Source: Rugamonas rubra
Lineage (GTDB): Bacteria; Pseudomonadota; Gammaproteobacteria; Burkholderiales; Burkholderiaceae_D
Direction of reading: 5' to 3'
NCBI RefSeq assembly: GCF_900114705.1
Contig: NZ_FOTW01000014.1
Coordinates: 62,001-126,000, forward strand
DNA length: 64,000 bases
The notes under the pieces: model-generated
Told to the model about the DNA's origin: nothing
The model's input: only the letters and a program-made list of their open reading frames with translations
Databases searched by the model: none
Translations under genes and position numbers: made by a program
Shown: positions 9,353 to 22,669 of the stretch, in pieces
Layout of the letters: every line of letters starts with the position of its first letter
Position numbering within the stretch: the stretch's first letter is position 1

Positions 9353-9757
9353 ATGCAAACCAAACCAGTATTGACGCTAGCAGACGTCAAAAAGATCGCC
9401 GCCGCCGCCGAAGCCGAAGCCGTGGCCAACAATTGGGCGGTGGTGATCGCCATCGTCGACGACGGCGGCCATCTGCTGTGGCTGCAACGCCAGGACGGCG
9501 CCGCGCCGCTGTCGGCCCACATCGCCCCGGCCAAGGCCAAGACCGCCGCGCTGGGTCGTCGCGAGTCGCGCATCTATGAAGAAATGATCAACGGCGGCCG
9601 CGTTTCCTTCCTCAGCGCGCCGGAGATCGAAGGCATGCTCGAAGGCGGCGTGCCCATCGTCGTCGACGGCCACTATGTCGGCGCGGTCGGCGTGTCCGGC
9701 GTCAAATCGGCGGAAGACGCGCAGATCGCCAAGGCCGGCATCGCCGCCCTGAACTAA
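9353..9757 (+). CDS. GlcG/HbpS family heme-binding-like protein
   Basis: 134-residue protein of the GlcG/HbpS (DUF336) family. Typical motifs are AEAEAVANNWAVVIAIVDDGGHLLWLQRQDGA near the N-terminus, the middle SAHIAPAKAKTAALG, and the C-terminal GAVGVSGVKSAEDAQIAKAG. Known relatives bind heme or assist oxidative-stress sensing, but many have no assigned role, and nothing nearby fixes it. The start is the ATG at 9353 after a GAGGGAAACAAC ribosome site; the open frame extends far upstream only because it shadows the patatin gene. A strong terminator follows. Confidence 0.85.
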   Translation: MQTKPVLTLADVKKIAAAAEAEAVANNWAVVIAIVDDGGHLLWLQRQDGAAPLSAHIAPAKAKTAALGRRESRIYEEMINGGRVSFLSAPEIEGMLEGGVPIVVDGHYVGAVGVSGVKSAEDAQIAKAGIAALN

Positions 9758-9802
9758 ATTCCAGTAGGGCAGGGCGGCCGCCGCGCCCTTTGTCCAATTG
9801 GC

Positions 9803-9839
9803 AAAAAATGCCGCCCCAGCTCGCTGGGCGGCATTTTTT
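9803..9839. terminator. Rho-independent terminator (bidirectional)
   Basis: AAAAAATGCCGCC...CAG / CTCG loop / CTGGGCGGCATTTTTT forms a long stem with one bulged C. A runs on one side and T runs on the other allow it to work in either direction. It separates the GlcG-like gene from the carA promoter. Confidence 0.9.
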
Positions 9840-9854
9840 ATGTGCCGCTGCTCA

Positions 9855-9883
9855 TTGCCAAACAGGGGGGAATTGGTTATAAT
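9855..9883 (+). promoter_or_regulatory. Sigma-70 promoter of carAB
   Basis: TTGCCA (9855-9860), a 17-base spacer and a perfect TATAAT (9878-9883) make a near-consensus promoter. It sits immediately downstream of the terminator and predicts a carA leader of roughly 140 bases. A 23-codon open frame (9943-10014) lies in that leader but has no convincing ribosome site. Confidence 0.8.
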
Positions 9884-10032
9884 TCAAAGGTTTAGCCAAT
9901 CACACACATACCGTAGCGACTACCACACATCCCTTCATTCATATGACCTGCAAACCCTGGGCACAACGGCTCGGGGTCCATGGCGGTCGGTCTGACGTGG
10001 CGCAGCTACGGTAACTTTATCAGGAGTTGCCC

Positions 10033-11196
10033 TTGCCGCCATTTTTTTCTGGCCCTTCCGTCCCAGCCATCCTCGCGCTCGCTGACGGAACCATTTTCAA
10101 AGGTTTTTCCATCGGTGCCGCCGGCCATACGACCGGCGAGGTGGTGTTCAACACCTCCATGACCGGTTACCAGGAAATCCTTACCGACCCGAGCTATTGC
10201 CGCCAGATCGTCACGCTGACGTATCCGCACATCGGCAACACCGGCATCAACGCCGAGGACGTCGAGTCCTCCAAGGTCCACGCCGCCGGCCTGATCATCC
10301 GTGATCTGCCGCTGATGGCCTCGAATTTCCGCTCCACCCAGTCGCTGGCCGACTACCTGAAGGCCGAGAACATCGTCGCCATCGCCGGTATCGACACCCG
10401 CAAGCTGACCCGCATCCTGCGTGAAAAAGGTGCGCAGGGCGGCGCCATCCTGGTCGGCACCCAGGGCAACGAGCCGTCCACCGCGCAAGCGCTGGAACTG
10501 GCCCGCTCCTTCCCCGGCCTGGCCGGCATGGACCTGGCCAAGGTGGTCTCGACCAAGACCGCCTACGAGTGGACCGAGTCGGAGTGGGCGCTGGGCGAAG
10601 GCTACGGCAAGCAAGTTGAGCCTAAATTCCACGTGGTCGCCTTCGACTTCGGCGTCAAGCGCAACATCCTGCGCATGCTGGCCCAGCGCGGCTGCAAAGT
10701 GACGGTGCTGCCGGCCCAGTCGTCGGCCGCCGACGCGCTGGCGCTGAACCCGGACGGTGTCTTCCTGTCGAACGGCCCCGGCGACCCGGAACCGTGCGAC
10801 TACGCCATCGCGGCGACCAAGGAGTTGATCGAGAAGGGTATTCCCGTCTTCGGCATCTGCCTGGGTCACCAGATCATGGCGCTGGCCTCCGGCGCGAAGA
10901 CCTTGAAAATGAAGTTCGGCCACCACGGCGCCAACCACCCGGTGCAGGACCTGGACAGCAAGAAAGTGATGATCACCTCGCAGAACCACGGTTTCGCCGT
11001 GGACGCCGCGACCCTGCCGGCCAACTGCCGCGTCACCCACAGCTCGTTGTTCGACGGTTCCCTGCAGGGCTTCGCCCGCACCGACAAACCGGCGTTCTGC
11101 TTCCAGGGCCACCCTGAAGCCTCGCCGGGCCCGACTGACGTCGCTTACCTGTTTGACCGCTTCATCGGCCTGATGGAAGCTACGGAGAAGAAATAA
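10033..11196 (+). CDS. carA: Carbamoyl-phosphate synthase small (glutaminase) subunit
   Basis: Hydrolyses glutamine and channels ammonia to CarB for carbamoyl phosphate, the precursor of arginine and pyrimidines. The N-terminal CPSase domain begins with [19 protein letters not shown], and the class I glutamine amidotransferase domain has Cys276 in VFGICLGHQ, with the His/Glu pair in [11 protein letters not shown] near the C-terminus. No ATG is available. I choose TTG at 10033 because CAGGAG ends 6 bases before it; the in-frame TTG at 10027 directly abuts that site. The length is 387 residues. carB follows after one base. Confidence 0.94.
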   Translation: MPPFFSGPSVPAILALADGTIFKGFSIGAAGHTTGEVVFNTSMTGYQEILTDPSYCRQIVTLTYPHIGNTGINAEDVESSKVHAAGLIIRDLPLMASNFRSTQSLADYLKAENIVAIAGIDTRKLTRILREKGAQGGAILVGTQGNEPSTAQALELARSFPGLAGMDLAKVVSTKTAYEWTESEWALGEGYGKQVEPKFHVVAFDFGVKRNILRMLAQRGCKVTVLPAQSSAADALALNPDGVFLSNGPGDPEPCDYAIAATKELIEKGIPVFGICLGHQIMALASGAKTLKMKFGHHGANHPVQDLDSKKVMITSQNHGFAVDAATLPANCRVTHSSLFDGSLQGFARTDKPAFCFQGHPEASPGPTDVAYLFDRFIGLMEATEKK

Positions 11197-11197
11197 G

Positions 11198-14428
<3,231 letters not shown>

Positions 14429-14448
14429 GCTTCTTTGCAGTACCCCTT

Positions 14449-14492
14449 AACCACAGAGCCCGCGCTGTAGGATGGCGCGGCCTCTGTGGTTT
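14449..14492 (+). terminator. Terminator-like hairpin between carB and greA
   Basis: AACCACAGAG (14449-14458) pairs with CTCTGTGGTT (14483-14492), enclosing an inner CCGCGC/GCGCGG stem. Only a short T tract (TTTTCC) follows, so it may be a strong pause or a partial terminator allowing some read-through into greA. Confidence 0.7.
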
Positions 14493-14527
14493 TCCATTGT
14501 AACAACACAGTAAATAGCAGATAAAAC

Positions 14528-15004
14528 ATGACTTCAGTCCCACTTACCATGTTCGGCGCGGCGCTCTTGAAAGAAGAGCTGCATCAGTTGAAGACCAAAG
14601 AGCGTCGCATTGTCATTGACGCGATTGCTGAAGCGCGTTCGCATGGCGACCTGTCCGAGAACGCCGAGTACGACGCCGCCAAGGAGCGCCAAGCCTTCGT
14701 CGAAGGCCGCATCGCCGAGCTGGAAGGTAAGCTGAGCGCCGCCCAGATCATCGATCCGACCACCCTGGACGCCGAAGGCCGCGTGGTGTTCGCCGCCACC
14801 GTCGACCTGGAAGACCTGGACTCGGGCGCCAAGGTGACCTACCAGATCGTCGGTCTGGACGAGGCCGACCTGAAGCTGAGCAAGGTGTCGGTGACCTCGC
14901 CGATCGCCCGCGCGCTGATCGGCAAGTCGGCCGGCGACGTGGTCGAGGTGCAGGCGCCGTCCGGCCCGCGCGAATACGAGATTTTGGAAGTGCGCTACAT
15001 CTGA
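14528..15004 (+). CDS. greA: Transcription elongation factor GreA
   Basis: Stimulates cleavage of backtracked RNA by RNA polymerase. The 158-residue protein has the N-terminal coiled coil with the catalytic acidic tip in HGDLSENAEYDAAKERQAF (around residues 38-56). The C-terminal FKBP-like domain ends in SPIARALIGKSAGDVVEVQAP and YEILEVRYI. The start at 14528 gives MTSVPLTMFGAALLKEEL, matching the short N-terminal lead of other GreA proteins. Its TGA overlaps the next ATG by one base. Confidence 0.97.
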   Translation: MTSVPLTMFGAALLKEELHQLKTKERRIVIDAIAEARSHGDLSENAEYDAAKERQAFVEGRIAELEGKLSAAQIIDPTTLDAEGRVVFAATVDLEDLDSGAKVTYQIVGLDEADLKLSKVSVTSPIARALIGKSAGDVVEVQAPSGPREYEILEVRYI

Positions 15005-15450
15005 TGCTGCTCGCCCGCGCCCGGCTGCTGGTGGCCACCCTGTGGGCCGGCAGCCTGTGGACGGTCGGCTATCTGGCCGCGCCCACGCTGTTCGCCACCC
15101 TGAGCGACCGCGTGCTGGCCGGCACGATCGCCGCCAGCCTGTTCCGCATCGAGGCGATGCTGTCGCTGGCCTGCGGCGCGGCGCTGTTGCTGCTGTTGTG
15201 GCTGGGGAAAGATTTCTCGGTCGCGCGGCAACGCACCCTGTTGCTGGTCATCGTCGCGATGCTGGCCTGCACCGTGGCCTCGCACTTCGGCCTGCAACCG
15301 CTGATGGCGGAGTTGCGCGCGGCGGCGGGGCCGGCCGGGGTGATGGAGTCGGCCGCGAAGAGCCGCTTCGGCATGCTGCACGGCATTTCCAGCAGCATCT
15401 TCCTGGTGCAGAGCCTGCTGGCCGGCTGGTTAGTTATTAAGCAACAATAA
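15004..15450 (+). CDS. DUF4149 family inner-membrane protein
   Basis: 148-residue protein with four predicted membrane helices (about 8-28, 50-72, 80-98 and 125-145). The opening LLVATLWAGSLWTVGYLAAPTLFATL and the mid-protein LFRIEAMLSLACGAALLLLLW match the DUF4149 (TMEM205-like) family. Function is unknown. It overlaps greA by one base (TGATG), an arrangement seen often in betaproteobacteria, so translation is coupled. Convergent with yhbY. Confidence 0.85.
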   Translation: MLLARARLLVATLWAGSLWTVGYLAAPTLFATLSDRVLAGTIAASLFRIEAMLSLACGAALLLLLWLGKDFSVARQRTLLLVIVAMLACTVASHFGLQPLMAELRAAAGPAGVMESAAKSRFGMLHGISSSIFLVQSLLAGWLVIKQQ

Positions 15451-15462
15451 TCGTCCAGACGT

Positions 15463-15492
15463 AAAAAAGGGCCGGATCCGAAGATCCGGCCC
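15463..15492 (-). terminator. Rho-independent terminator for yhbY
   Basis: GGGCCGGATC / CGAA loop / GATCCGGCCC is a perfect 10-bp stem. On the minus strand it is followed by six T, fitting termination of yhbY transcription. A second perfect 9-bp hairpin (15509-15530, GGCGACACC / GGTGTCGCC) lies between it and the yhbY stop. Confidence 0.85.
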
Positions 15493-15550
15493 CTACATGG
15501 CGATTCCTGGCGACACCGCGTGGTGTCGCCAAAAAACAACCGGCGCGGGC

Positions 15551-16024
15551 TTACTTGCTGCCCAGTGCGCTTTTCTTGGCCGAGGTCTGACGCGGCTTGG
15601 CACGGCGGATGTTGCCGCCGGCGGTGACCCGCTCGTTACCCTTGATCATGACCTTGGTCACCGATGGCCGCTTGGTGCCGCTCGGGCTAGGCTTGACGAT
15701 GGTGACTTCGCGCATACCCTTGCCGGAGCGGGTCTTGCTCTCTTTCACCACTTCTTTTTTCGGACGGTACAGAACCAGCAGTTTGCCAATATGTTGTACC
15801 GGTGCTGCATCCAGTTGCGTGCAAATCGTGTCGTACATCGCGACGCGTGCCTCGCGGTCGTCGCCAAACACGCGGACTTTGATCAGTCCGTGCGAGTCGA
15901 GACCGAGGTCGATTTCCTTGATGACGGCAGGTGTCAAGCCCGCTTCGCCAATGATGACGATAGGCTTCAGCGCGTGTGCTTCAGCGCGCAAGGCGCTGCG
16001 CTCAACGGGTGTAAGTTTTAGCAT
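15551..16024 (-). CDS. yhbY: YhbY/CRS1 (CRM) family RNA-binding protein
   Basis: CRM-domain protein associated with pre-50S ribosomal particles in other bacteria. Residues 1-95 form the CRM fold, with LKLTPVERSALRAEAHALKPIVIIGEAGLTPAVIKEID (contains the GxxG-like loop) and LDSHGLIKVRVFGDDREAR. E. coli YhbY stops at about 97 residues; here a basic, Ser/Thr/Pro-rich tail of about 60 residues follows (KPSPSGTKRPSVTKVMI and further Lys/Arg), probably an RNA-binding extension. It is divergent from rlmE, with only 42 bases between start codons. Confidence 0.92.
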   Translation of the reverse strand: MLKLTPVERSALRAEAHALKPIVIIGEAGLTPAVIKEIDLGLDSHGLIKVRVFGDDREARVAMYDTICTQLDAAPVQHIGKLLVLYRPKKEVVKESKTRSGKGMREVTIVKPSPSGTKRPSVTKVMIKGNERVTAGGNIRRAKPRQTSAKKSALGSK

Positions 16025-16066
16025 AATAATTTTTAGTGTTTCCCTTAAAAGCAGTATTCTACGCGA

Positions 16067-16762
16067 ATGGCAAAGAACAAATTAAACAAAAACTGGTTAC
16101 ACGACCACATTAACGATCCTTACGTGAAGTTGGCGCAGAAAGAGGGCTACCGCGCCCGGGCTGCGTTCAAGCTGAAGGAAATCGATGAGGACGAGAAACT
16201 GATCAAACCGGGCCAGGTCATCGTCGACCTCGGTTGCACCCCCGGCAGCTGGGGCCAGTACGCCCGTCGCAAGATGGCCGGCAAGGAGGGCGGCGGCATC
16301 AACGGCACCCTGATCGGCCTGGACATGCTGCCGATGGAGCCGATCGCCGACTTCCACTTCATCCAGGGCGACTTCCGCGAGGCGCGCATCCTGCGCCAAT
16401 TGGAGGTGGTGCTGGCCGGCCGCAAGGTCGACGTGGTGCTGTCGGACATGGCGCCCAACCTGTCGGGCATCGCCACGGCCGATTCGGCGCGCATGGAGCA
16501 CCTGATCGACCTGGCCGTCGAGTTTTCCCAGTTGCACCTGAAACCCTCGGGCGCGCTGCTGGTGAAATGCTTCAACGGCATGGGCTACAGCCAGATCGTG
16601 GAGAAGTTCCGCGCCGAGTTCAAGATCGTCGTGCAGAAAAAGCCGAAGGCGAGCCGGGACAAATCGTCGGAAATCTTCCTGCTCGGCCGTGGTCTCAAGC
16701 ATCCGATTGAAAATAAGGCGCAAAATAGCCCGGCGGAAGACGATTCCGCCCTTGATATCTAG
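16067..16762 (+). CDS. rlmE: 23S rRNA (uridine2552-2'-O)-methyltransferase
   Basis: RlmE (FtsJ/RrmJ) methylates U2552 of the ribosomal A loop late in 50S assembly. The 231-residue protein contains [11 protein letters not shown] with the catalytic Lys, the SAM-binding [17 protein letters not shown], the catalytic Asp in [12 protein letters not shown], and [12 protein letters not shown] with the second Lys. All KDK-E type catalytic positions appear intact. It stands upstream of ftsH, the classical rrmJ-ftsH order. The last 30 residues are variable. Confidence 0.96.
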   Translation: MAKNKLNKNWLHDHINDPYVKLAQKEGYRARAAFKLKEIDEDEKLIKPGQVIVDLGCTPGSWGQYARRKMAGKEGGGINGTLIGLDMLPMEPIADFHFIQGDFREARILRQLEVVLAGRKVDVVLSDMAPNLSGIATADSARMEHLIDLAVEFSQLHLKPSGALLVKCFNGMGYSQIVEKFRAEFKIVVQKKPKASRDKSSEIFLLGRGLKHPIENKAQNSPAEDDSALDI

Positions 16763-16977
16763 GGCAACAGCCGCACATCCATGCAGGGGAGGGCGGTTGG
16801 CCGCCATCTTGCTTCGCGCAAGATGGATAAAACGGCAAAATACCGCCTTTTCCGCTGCGCGCCGTGCTAATTTTGGCCGCGCGCAAGGGTGGGCTTCTGG
16901 CACCGCCTGCTTATTGCGAGTAAAATCGGGTTTCTAGCTATCGGTACAAGATGCGCCCCCGCATCCAAGGAGTTTTC

Positions 16978-18858
<1,881 letters not shown>

Positions 18859-18882
18859 TCGTTCCGCCCGCATGGCGCAGTC

Positions 18883-18911
18883 AAGGGCGAGGAGAGATCC
18901 TCGCCCTTTTT
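18883..18911 (+). terminator. Rho-independent terminator after ftsH
   Basis: AAGGGCGAGGA (18883-18893), a GAGA tetraloop and TCCTCGCCCTT (18898-18908) followed by further T make a perfect 11-bp terminator. Confidence 0.95.
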
Positions 18912-18970
18912 CATTGGGCGCCGGCTTTTCATTTCCACGTATCAAGTTACGTTCTTTTAAATCACCTTCA

Positions 18971-19810
18971 ATGCCAGCACAATTCCAGTTCGGCCGCTTC
19001 AATTTCCCGCTGCAAGGCGAGGGCGCCCGCGCCCGCGTCATGGGCATCCTCAACGTCACACCCGACTCCTTCTCCGACGGCGGTCGCCACGGCGAGCTCG
19101 AGTTCGCCATTTCCCACGCCGAGCAGATGCTGCTCGAGGGCGCCGACATCATCGACGTCGGCGGCGAGTCGAGCCGGCCCGGCGCGCCGCCGGTGGCGCT
19201 GGACGAGGAGCTGCGCCGCGTCATGCCGGTGTTGTACGCGCTGCGCGACTGCGGCAAGCCGATCTCGCTCGACACCTACAAGCCGCAGCTGATGCGCGAG
19301 GCGGTCATCGCCGGCGTCGACATGATCAACGACATCAACGCCTTCCGCGCGCCCGGCGCGATCGAGGCGGTGCGCGACAGCGACTGCGCGCTGTGCATCA
19401 TGCACATGCAGAGCGCGCCGCAGACCATGCAGCTGCAGCCGGCCTACGCCGACGTGGTGGCCGAGGTGCTGGCCTTCCTGCGCCAGCGCGTCGAGGCGTT
19501 GACGGCGGCCGGCATCGAGCGGCGCCGCCTGTGCGTCGATCCGGGTTTTGGTTTTGGCAAGACCGTGGAGCATAATTACGCTTTGCTCAAGGCCGGCCGG
19601 CAACTTGTCGACGAGCTCGGCCTGCCGCTGCTGGCCGGCCTGTCGCGCAAGTCGATGATAGGCGCGGTGACCGGCAAGCCGGTCGAGCAGCGCCTGGCCG
19701 GCAGCTTGGCTGGCGCCCTCGCTGCGGTAGCGCATGGCGCCTCCATCGTGCGGGTGCATGATGTAGCCGAGACGGTCGACGCGCTCAAGGTCTGGCGCGC
19801 GGCCCACTAA
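18971..19810 (+). CDS. folP: Dihydropteroate synthase
   Basis: Condenses 6-hydroxymethyl-dihydropterin pyrophosphate with p-aminobenzoate in folate synthesis; the target of sulfonamides. The 279-residue TIM-barrel has [16 protein letters not shown], the [14 protein letters not shown] loop, [22 protein letters not shown], and near the end RVHDVAET. The ATG at 18971 gives the normal N-terminus; the frame is open to 18872, but that stretch overlaps the ftsH terminator. It precedes glmM, an order conserved with ftsH in many proteobacteria. Confidence 0.96.
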   Translation: MPAQFQFGRFNFPLQGEGARARVMGILNVTPDSFSDGGRHGELEFAISHAEQMLLEGADIIDVGGESSRPGAPPVALDEELRRVMPVLYALRDCGKPISLDTYKPQLMREAVIAGVDMINDINAFRAPGAIEAVRDSDCALCIMHMQSAPQTMQLQPAYADVVAEVLAFLRQRVEALTAAGIERRRLCVDPGFGFGKTVEHNYALLKAGRQLVDELGLPLLAGLSRKSMIGAVTGKPVEQRLAGSLAGALAAVAHGASIVRVHDVAETVDALKVWRAAH

Positions 19811-19857
19811 TTTTTGTACAGCAGTTCATTTCAGTCACTTCTCTAGAGAGTTTAAAC

Positions 19858-21207
19858 ATGGCACGTAAATATTTTGGTACCGATGGTGTGCGCGGCCTGG
19901 TCGGCGTGGCGCCGATCACGCCCGACTTCGTGATGCGTTTGGGCTACGCCGCCGGCAAGGTGCTGGCCAAGGTGCGCGCCGGCGCGGCGCGCCCGACGGT
20001 GCTGATCGGCAAGGACACGCGCATCTCCGGCTACATGTTGGAGGCGGCGCTGGAGGCCGGCTTCTCCGCCGCCGGCGTCGACGTGATGCTGGCCGGCCCG
20101 ATGCCGACCCCGGCCATCGCCTACCTGACGCGGGCGCTGCGCCTGTCGGCCGGCGTGGTGATCTCGGCCTCGCACAACCCCTTCCAGGACAACGGCATCA
20201 AGTTCTTCTCCGACCAGGGCACCAAGCTGCCCGACGCCGTCGAGCTGGAGATCGAGGCGGCGCTGGACCAGCCGATGGACTGCGTGCCGTCGGAGAAACT
20301 GGGCCGCGCCAAGCGCCTGGACGACGCCCAAGGCCGCTACATCGAGTTCTGCAAGAGCAGCTTCCCCAACGAGCTCGACCTGCGCGGCCTGAAGATCGTG
20401 GTCGACTGCGCCCACGGCGCCGCCTACAACATCGCGCCGCACGTGTTCCATGAGCTGGGCGCCGAGGTCATCGCCATCGGCAACAAGCCGGACGGCTTCA
20501 ACATCAACGCCGGCTTCGGCGCCACCGCGCCGGCCGCCATGTCGGCCGCCGTGCTGGCCCACGGCGCCGACCTCGGCATCGCCCTCGACGGCGACGCCGA
20601 CCGCCTGATCATGTGCGACGCCAACGGCCGCCTGTACAACGGCGACGAGCTGCTGTACGTGATGGTGATGGACCGCCTGGCCACCGGCCCGGTGCCCGGC
20701 GCCGTCGGCACCCTGATGACCAACATGGCGCTGGAAGTGGCCTTCAAGGAGCGCAACATCGGCTTCGCCCGCGCCAAGGTGGGCGACCGCTACGTGCTCG
20801 AGGTGATGCAGGAACGCGGCTGGATCCTCGGCGGCGAGGGCTCCGGCCACCTGCTGTGCCTGGACAAGCACACCACCGGCGACGGCATTGTCTCGTCGCT
20901 GCAGGTGTTGTCGGCGCTCAAGCGCAGCGGCAAGTCGCTCGAGCAGTGCGCCGCCGAGCTGGTGCTGTTCCCGCAGACCTTGATCAATGTGCGCGTCGCG
21001 CCCGGTTTCGACTGGACCAAAAACGCCGCCATGGTCAGCGAGAAGGAGCTGGTCGAGCGCGAGCTGGGCGACAGCGGCCGCGTGCTGATCCGCGCCTCCG
21101 GCACCGAGCCCTTGATCCGCGTGATGGTCGAGGCGCGCAACGCCGCCGACGCCGAATCGATGGCGCGCCGCATCGCCGACAAGGTGGAAACCCAGCTGGC
21201 CGCGTAA
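19858..21207 (+). CDS. glmM: Phosphoglucosamine mutase
   Basis: Interconverts glucosamine-6-phosphate and glucosamine-1-phosphate for peptidoglycan and LPS precursors. The 449-residue enzyme starts [15 protein letters not shown], has the phosphoserine loop [16 protein letters not shown] with Ser105, the metal loop [11 protein letters not shown], sugar loop GGEGSGHLL and the phosphate-binding [15 protein letters not shown]. It lies 47 bases after folP and was probably cotranscribed with it. Confidence 0.97.
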   Translation: MARKYFGTDGVRGLVGVAPITPDFVMRLGYAAGKVLAKVRAGAARPTVLIGKDTRISGYMLEAALEAGFSAAGVDVMLAGPMPTPAIAYLTRALRLSAGVVISASHNPFQDNGIKFFSDQGTKLPDAVELEIEAALDQPMDCVPSEKLGRAKRLDDAQGRYIEFCKSSFPNELDLRGLKIVVDCAHGAAYNIAPHVFHELGAEVIAIGNKPDGFNINAGFGATAPAAMSAAVLAHGADLGIALDGDADRLIMCDANGRLYNGDELLYVMVMDRLATGPVPGAVGTLMTNMALEVAFKERNIGFARAKVGDRYVLEVMQERGWILGGEGSGHLLCLDKHTTGDGIVSSLQVLSALKRSGKSLEQCAAELVLFPQTLINVRVAPGFDWTKNAAMVSEKELVERELGDSGRVLIRASGTEPLIRVMVEARNAADAESMARRIADKVETQLAA

Positions 21208-21270
21208 TATTTAGTACATTTGTAGTGGGATCCTTGACGAAAGTCGCTACGGCGGCTATGATGTTGTCTT

Positions 21271-21347
21271 CGGAGTGTGGCGCAGCCCGGTAGCGCACCT
21301 GGTTTGGGACCAGGGGGTCCAAGGTTCGAATCCTTGTACTCCGACCA
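21271..21347 (+). tRNA. tRNA-Pro (anticodon TGG)
   Basis: A 77-base cloverleaf. The 7-bp acceptor CGGAGTG pairs with TACTCCG, and the D arm contains AGCCCGGTAGC. The anticodon stem CCTGG/CCAGG encloses loop TTTGGGA with TGG. The T arm has GGTTCGAATCC, and CCA is encoded at 21345-21347. Confidence 0.97.
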
Positions 21348-21360
21348 AGAACTTTTAAAA

Positions 21361-21386
21361 CGGGTTGTCTCTGACAGCCCGTTTTT
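21361..21386 (+). terminator. Terminator after tRNA-Pro
   Basis: CGGGTTGTC / TCT loop / GACAGCCCG is a 9-bp stem with one G-T pair, followed by five T. It lies between the two tRNA genes, so they may be separate transcripts. Confidence 0.8.
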
Positions 21387-21423
21387 CATTTCCGCAGCAC
21401 ATTCGTGCCGCGACATTTTCTCA

Positions 21424-21500
21424 CTGCCCGTAGCTCAGTTGGATAGAGCATCAGCCTTCTAAGCTGAGGGCCACAGGTTCGATTCCTGTCGGGCAGGCCA
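21424..21500 (+). tRNA. tRNA-Arg (anticodon TCT)
   Basis: A 77-base cloverleaf. Acceptor CTGCCCG pairs with CGGGCAG, the D arm has AGCTCAGTTGGATAGAGC, and the anticodon stem TCAGC/GCTGA encloses loop CTTCTAA with TCT. The T arm is GGTTCGATTCC, the discriminator is G, and CCA is encoded at 21498-21500. Confidence 0.97.
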
Positions 21501-21508
21501 ATAAAATC

Positions 21509-21540
21509 AAGGACTTGGGCGTAGCGCCGGGTCCTTTTTT
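21509..21540 (+). terminator. Terminator after tRNA-Arg
   Basis: AAGGAC (21509-21514) pairs with GTCCTT (21531-21536), with an inner GGCG/CGCC stem, followed by more T. It lies 8 bases after the tRNA. Confidence 0.8.
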
Positions 21541-21674
21541 CTTGCCTGTCAATTTCATGTGTATAGCGACCTAGCAAGCGTGCCATAGCGGCCATATGCG
21601 AAGGCCCCAAGTTTTCATCCGCAAACAAAAAATCTCAATTTCAGCATCAGGCGGTGCGCCGTATCACAGCGAGG

Positions 21675-21691
21675 TATCGCAAATTGCGATA
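21675..21691. promoter_or_regulatory. Palindromic operator upstream of higB
   Basis: TATCGCAA and TTGCGATA form a perfect 8-bp inverted repeat around a single A, ending 10 bases before the higB start codon. This is the expected place for HigA to bind and repress its own operon. Direct observation of the dyad; the regulator is inferred. Confidence 0.7.
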
Positions 21692-21701
21692 TGCTTGAAT
21701 C

Positions 21702-21983
21702 ATGCGAGTTATTTCAAATAAGGCGCTGGTCGATTTTTCGATAGCTCATCCGCCCGCTCATGCGCCGATGCAAGCATGGAGGAAGATCCTCGAATCTCGT
21801 CCCTTTGCAAACTTTGCCGATATCAAGCGCGTGTTCAACGCCACGGACAAGGCCGGGGACAACTACATTTTCAATATTGGTGGCAATAAGTATCGGATCG
21901 TCGCCGGGATCAGCTTTCAGTATCAGCGCCTTTACATCCGGTATGTTTTTACCCATGAGGAGTACAACAAATGGAAACCCTAG
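21702..21983 (+). CDS. higB: HigB-type toxin (RelE superfamily mRNA interferase)
   Basis: 93-residue toxin of the HigB family (HigB_toxin, RelE-like), expected to cut mRNA on the ribosome. Diagnostic parts are the N-terminal MRVISNKALVDFSIAHPPA, the central WRKILESRPFANFADIKRVF, and KAGDNYIFNIGGNKYRIVAGISFQ with the C-terminal YIRYVFTHEEYNKW. The toxin precedes the antitoxin, the usual hig order, and overlaps it by 13 bases. A palindromic operator sits 10 bases upstream. The pair lies directly downstream of tRNA-Arg and uses more A/T-rich codons than its neighbours, suggesting acquisition. Confidence 0.9.
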   Translation: MRVISNKALVDFSIAHPPAHAPMQAWRKILESRPFANFADIKRVFNATDKAGDNYIFNIGGNKYRIVAGISFQYQRLYIRYVFTHEEYNKWKP

Positions 21984-22393
21984 TGGACCGAGACCTGGTT
22001 GCGGAGATCACTTCGCGTTATCAAGCCCTGTCGTCACTTGTTCCATTGCATACCATTCGCAACGAGGAAGACTACAAAGGTGCCGTGCTCGCGTTGAACC
22101 AACTGCTGGATGCCGGAGCGGCGAATGACGGGCATCCGCTTGCCGACTTGGTTAATGCGCTGGGTAATCTCGTCAGCGATTATGACGAGCGGCACTATCC
22201 GCTTGAGCAAGTGACACCAGTTGCGATGATCTGTTTCTTGATGGAACAACATCAGCTCTCTCAGTCCGATTTACCTGAAATCGGTGCTCAGAGCGTGGTT
22301 TCTGAGGTGCTGAATGGCAAACGGGAGCTGAACGTTCGGCAGATTAAAAGGTTGTCGGAGCGTTTCAATGTACCGGCAGGCGTCTTCCTGTAG
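21971..22393 (+). CDS. higA: HigA-type antitoxin with HTH domain
   Basis: 140-residue antitoxin that would neutralise HigB and repress the operon. The N-terminal 70 residues are helical and acidic. The C-terminal part (about 85-140) is an Xre-like helix-turn-helix: MICFLMEQHQLSQSDLPEIG, then VSEVLNGKRELNVRQIKRLSERF and NVPAGVFL, typical of the HigA group. Its ATG lies inside higB, so translation is coupled. Confidence 0.9.
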   Translation: METLVDRDLVAEITSRYQALSSLVPLHTIRNEEDYKGAVLALNQLLDAGAANDGHPLADLVNALGNLVSDYDERHYPLEQVTPVAMICFLMEQHQLSQSDLPEIGAQSVVSEVLNGKRELNVRQIKRLSERFNVPAGVFL

Positions 22394-22432
22394 CGTAGGT
22401 TTGGTCGGCGACTAAGCTCATCAGGAGCATTT

Positions 22433-22669
22433 ATGGCCACGGTTAGCATTCATGAGGCCAAGACCAGCTTTCCCAAATTGGTCGACGCCGCCGCCAAAGG
22501 CGAGGAAATCATCATCGCCAAAGCTGGCAAGCCAGCCGCGCGTCTGGTGTCGCTGGAGACGCTACCGGCGGTACGTCACTTCGGCGCACTGAAGGGCAAG
22601 ATACGGATCGCCGACGATTTCGATGCCCCCTTGCCGGACGAGCTCCTGCGGGCGTTTGAGGGCAGTTAA
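22433..22669 (+). CDS. Phd/YefM-type (prevent-host-death) antitoxin, orphan
   Basis: 78-residue protein with the Phd fold: MATVSIHEAKTSFPKLVDAA for DNA binding and EEIIIAKAGKPAARLVSL, followed by an acidic C-terminal tail (RIADDFDAPLPDELLRAFEG) that would contact a toxin. This tail type normally pairs with a VapC-like PIN toxin encoded immediately downstream. Here no PIN gene follows; the next gene is convergent and its stop lies one base after this stop. A clear ribosome site (AGGAG) precedes the ATG. It may act on a toxin elsewhere, or the toxin may have been lost. Confidence 0.85.
   Translation: MATVSIHEAKTSFPKLVDAAAKGEEIIIAKAGKPAARLVSLETLPAVRHFGALKGKIRIADDFDAPLPDELLRAFEGS

Noticed and set aside
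10027..10032. TTG at 10027 as the carA start
   Set aside because: It directly abuts the CAGGAG site; the TTG two codons later has normal spacing.
21424..21500. tRNA-Arg 3' end as an active attachment site
   Set aside because: higBA lies next to it, but I saw no integrase gene and no second copy of the tRNA end downstream.
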